NCBI RefSeq assembly: GCF_024509055.1 | Contig: NZ_JANINM010000217.1 | Coordinates: 1-41,658 of the forward strand | Direction of reading: 5' to 3' | Length of the DNA stretch: 41,658 bases | From: Mesorhizobium sp. | Lineage (GTDB): Bacteria; Pseudomonadota; Alphaproteobacteria; Rhizobiales; Rhizobiaceae | In this document: positions 41,165 through 41,658 of the stretch, piece after piece | Layout: every line of letters begins with the position of its first letter | Position numbering within the stretch: position 1 is the stretch's first letter | The notes under the pieces: generated by a model | Databases searched by the model: none | Seen by the model: only the letters and a program-made list of their open reading frames with translations | Told to the model about the DNA's origin: nothing | Program-made: the position numbers and the translations under genes

Positions 41165-41658
41165 ATGCGCGTCAGGATCGTCGGAACCGGCAGGGCGGTG
41201 CCGTCCCAATGCGTCGCGACGCGCACGCTGGAGGGGCGGCTGGGCCTTTCGCAGGGCACGCTCGAAACCGCAACCGGTGTCGTCGAGCGCTATGTCTGCG
41301 AGGCCGAATCGCAGATCGACCTTGCCCATGCCGCGGCGCGGCTTGCGCTGGAGGACGCAAAGATCGAAGCCAGTTCAGTCGATCTGATCATTGGCGGCTG
41401 TGGCGTGCCCTACCAGCCCCTGCCGGCGACGGCCCCCTTGCTCATGCAGCGCCTCGGCCTCGCCGACGGCTCGGCCGCCGCTTTCGACGTCAACAGCACT
41501 TGCCTCGGTTTCCTCACCGCTTTCGAGACCGCCGGCCGCATGATCGAGGCGGGGCAATGCCAGACGGCACTAGTGTTCTCGGCCGAAGTCGCCTCGCGCG
41601 CTTTGCCGTGGCGGGACGCGCCCGAGATCGCCGCATTGTTCGGCGACGGCGCGGCGGC
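41165..41658 (+). CDS. Beta-ketoacyl-ACP synthase III-like protein (cut by window end)
   Basis: Translation from the ATG at 41165 runs open to the window end (164 residues). It opens MRVRIVGTGRAVPSQCVATR, contains ATGVVERY and LALEDAKI, and has the thiolase-fold nucleophile Cys113 in FDVNSTCLGFLTAFE. These identify a FabH/KAS III-like condensing enzyme. GGGGAGAGG precedes the ATG. Housekeeping FabH in alphaproteobacteria usually neighbours plsX and ihfA, which are not seen here, so this is probably a paralogue in a secondary lipid or acyl pathway, perhaps with the adjacent hydrolase. Confidence 0.85.
   Translation, partial: MRVRIVGTGRAVPSQCVATRTLEGRLGLSQGTLETATGVVERYVCEAESQIDLAHAAARLALEDAKIEASSVDLIIGGCGVPYQPLPATAPLLMQRLGLADGSAAAFDVNSTCLGFLTAFETAGRMIEAGQCQTALVFSAEVASRALPWRDAPEIAALFGDGAA

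Overview
The window looks like chromosomal DNA of a Mesorhizobium-like member of the Hyphomicrobiales (Alphaproteobacteria). The base composition is GC-rich, and the core genes fall in an order I know from rhizobia: rpsR-rpsF; fabD-fabG-acpP-fabF-mltG-yicC-gmk; rsmA-pdxA-surA-like-lptD-lptG-lptF; pepA-holC. The genus is inferred from protein resemblance and gene order; no search was run.

Layout. 1-571 (minus): rpsR (cut by the window edge) and rpsF. 1039-2667 (plus): a lone TadG/von Willebrand A protein. 2713-11283: a nitrogen/amino-acid scavenging block. Its minus genes are an M20 carbamoylase-type amidohydrolase, a class I/II aminotransferase and an ornithine cyclodeaminase homologue. Its plus genes are a RidA protein, a polar amino-acid ABC transporter (binding protein and two permeases, no ATPase), a class V aminotransferase and a LysR regulator. 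11420-19174 (minus): a tightly packed seven-gene operon, in transcription order binding protein, permease, ATPase, TetR regulator, class III aminotransferase, SCP2-type thiolase and acyl-CoA synthetase. Its promoter region carries a near-perfect palindrome, probably the TetR operator. 19350-21278 (minus): an LtaS/OpgB-like phosphoglycerol transferase. 21579-28234 (plus): fatty-acid synthesis and cell-envelope core genes. 28278-28876 (minus): a RelE/ParE-RelB toxin-antitoxin pair wedged between two convergent core operons. 29036-36918 (minus): the LPS-export, pyridoxine and rRNA-methylation operon. 37276-39252 (plus): pepA-holC. 39271-41658: LysR, an alpha/beta hydrolase and a beta-ketoacyl-ACP synthase III-like gene cut by the window end.

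How the parts fit. The core genes make fatty acids (fabDGF, acpP), limit peptidoglycan glycan length (mltG), and export and assemble LPS (lptF, lptG, lptD, with a periplasmic chaperone). The accessory stretch at about 2.7-19.3 kb separates rpsF from the fab cluster and reads as two catabolic islets. The seven-gene operon has a coherent logic: import of an amino compound, transamination to a keto acid, CoA activation and thiolytic cleavage. I propose it as a beta-amino-acid (or similar) degradation system; this is inference.

The most interesting regulatory signals are three GTCA repeats spaced exactly 11 bp apart, forming a Pho-box-like site between the phosphoglycerol transferase and fabD; the TetR palindrome at 19226-19245; and a cluster of TTGCA/TGCAA half-sites upstream of the TadG gene. 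I saw no tRNA, rRNA, insertion sequence or CRISPR array.
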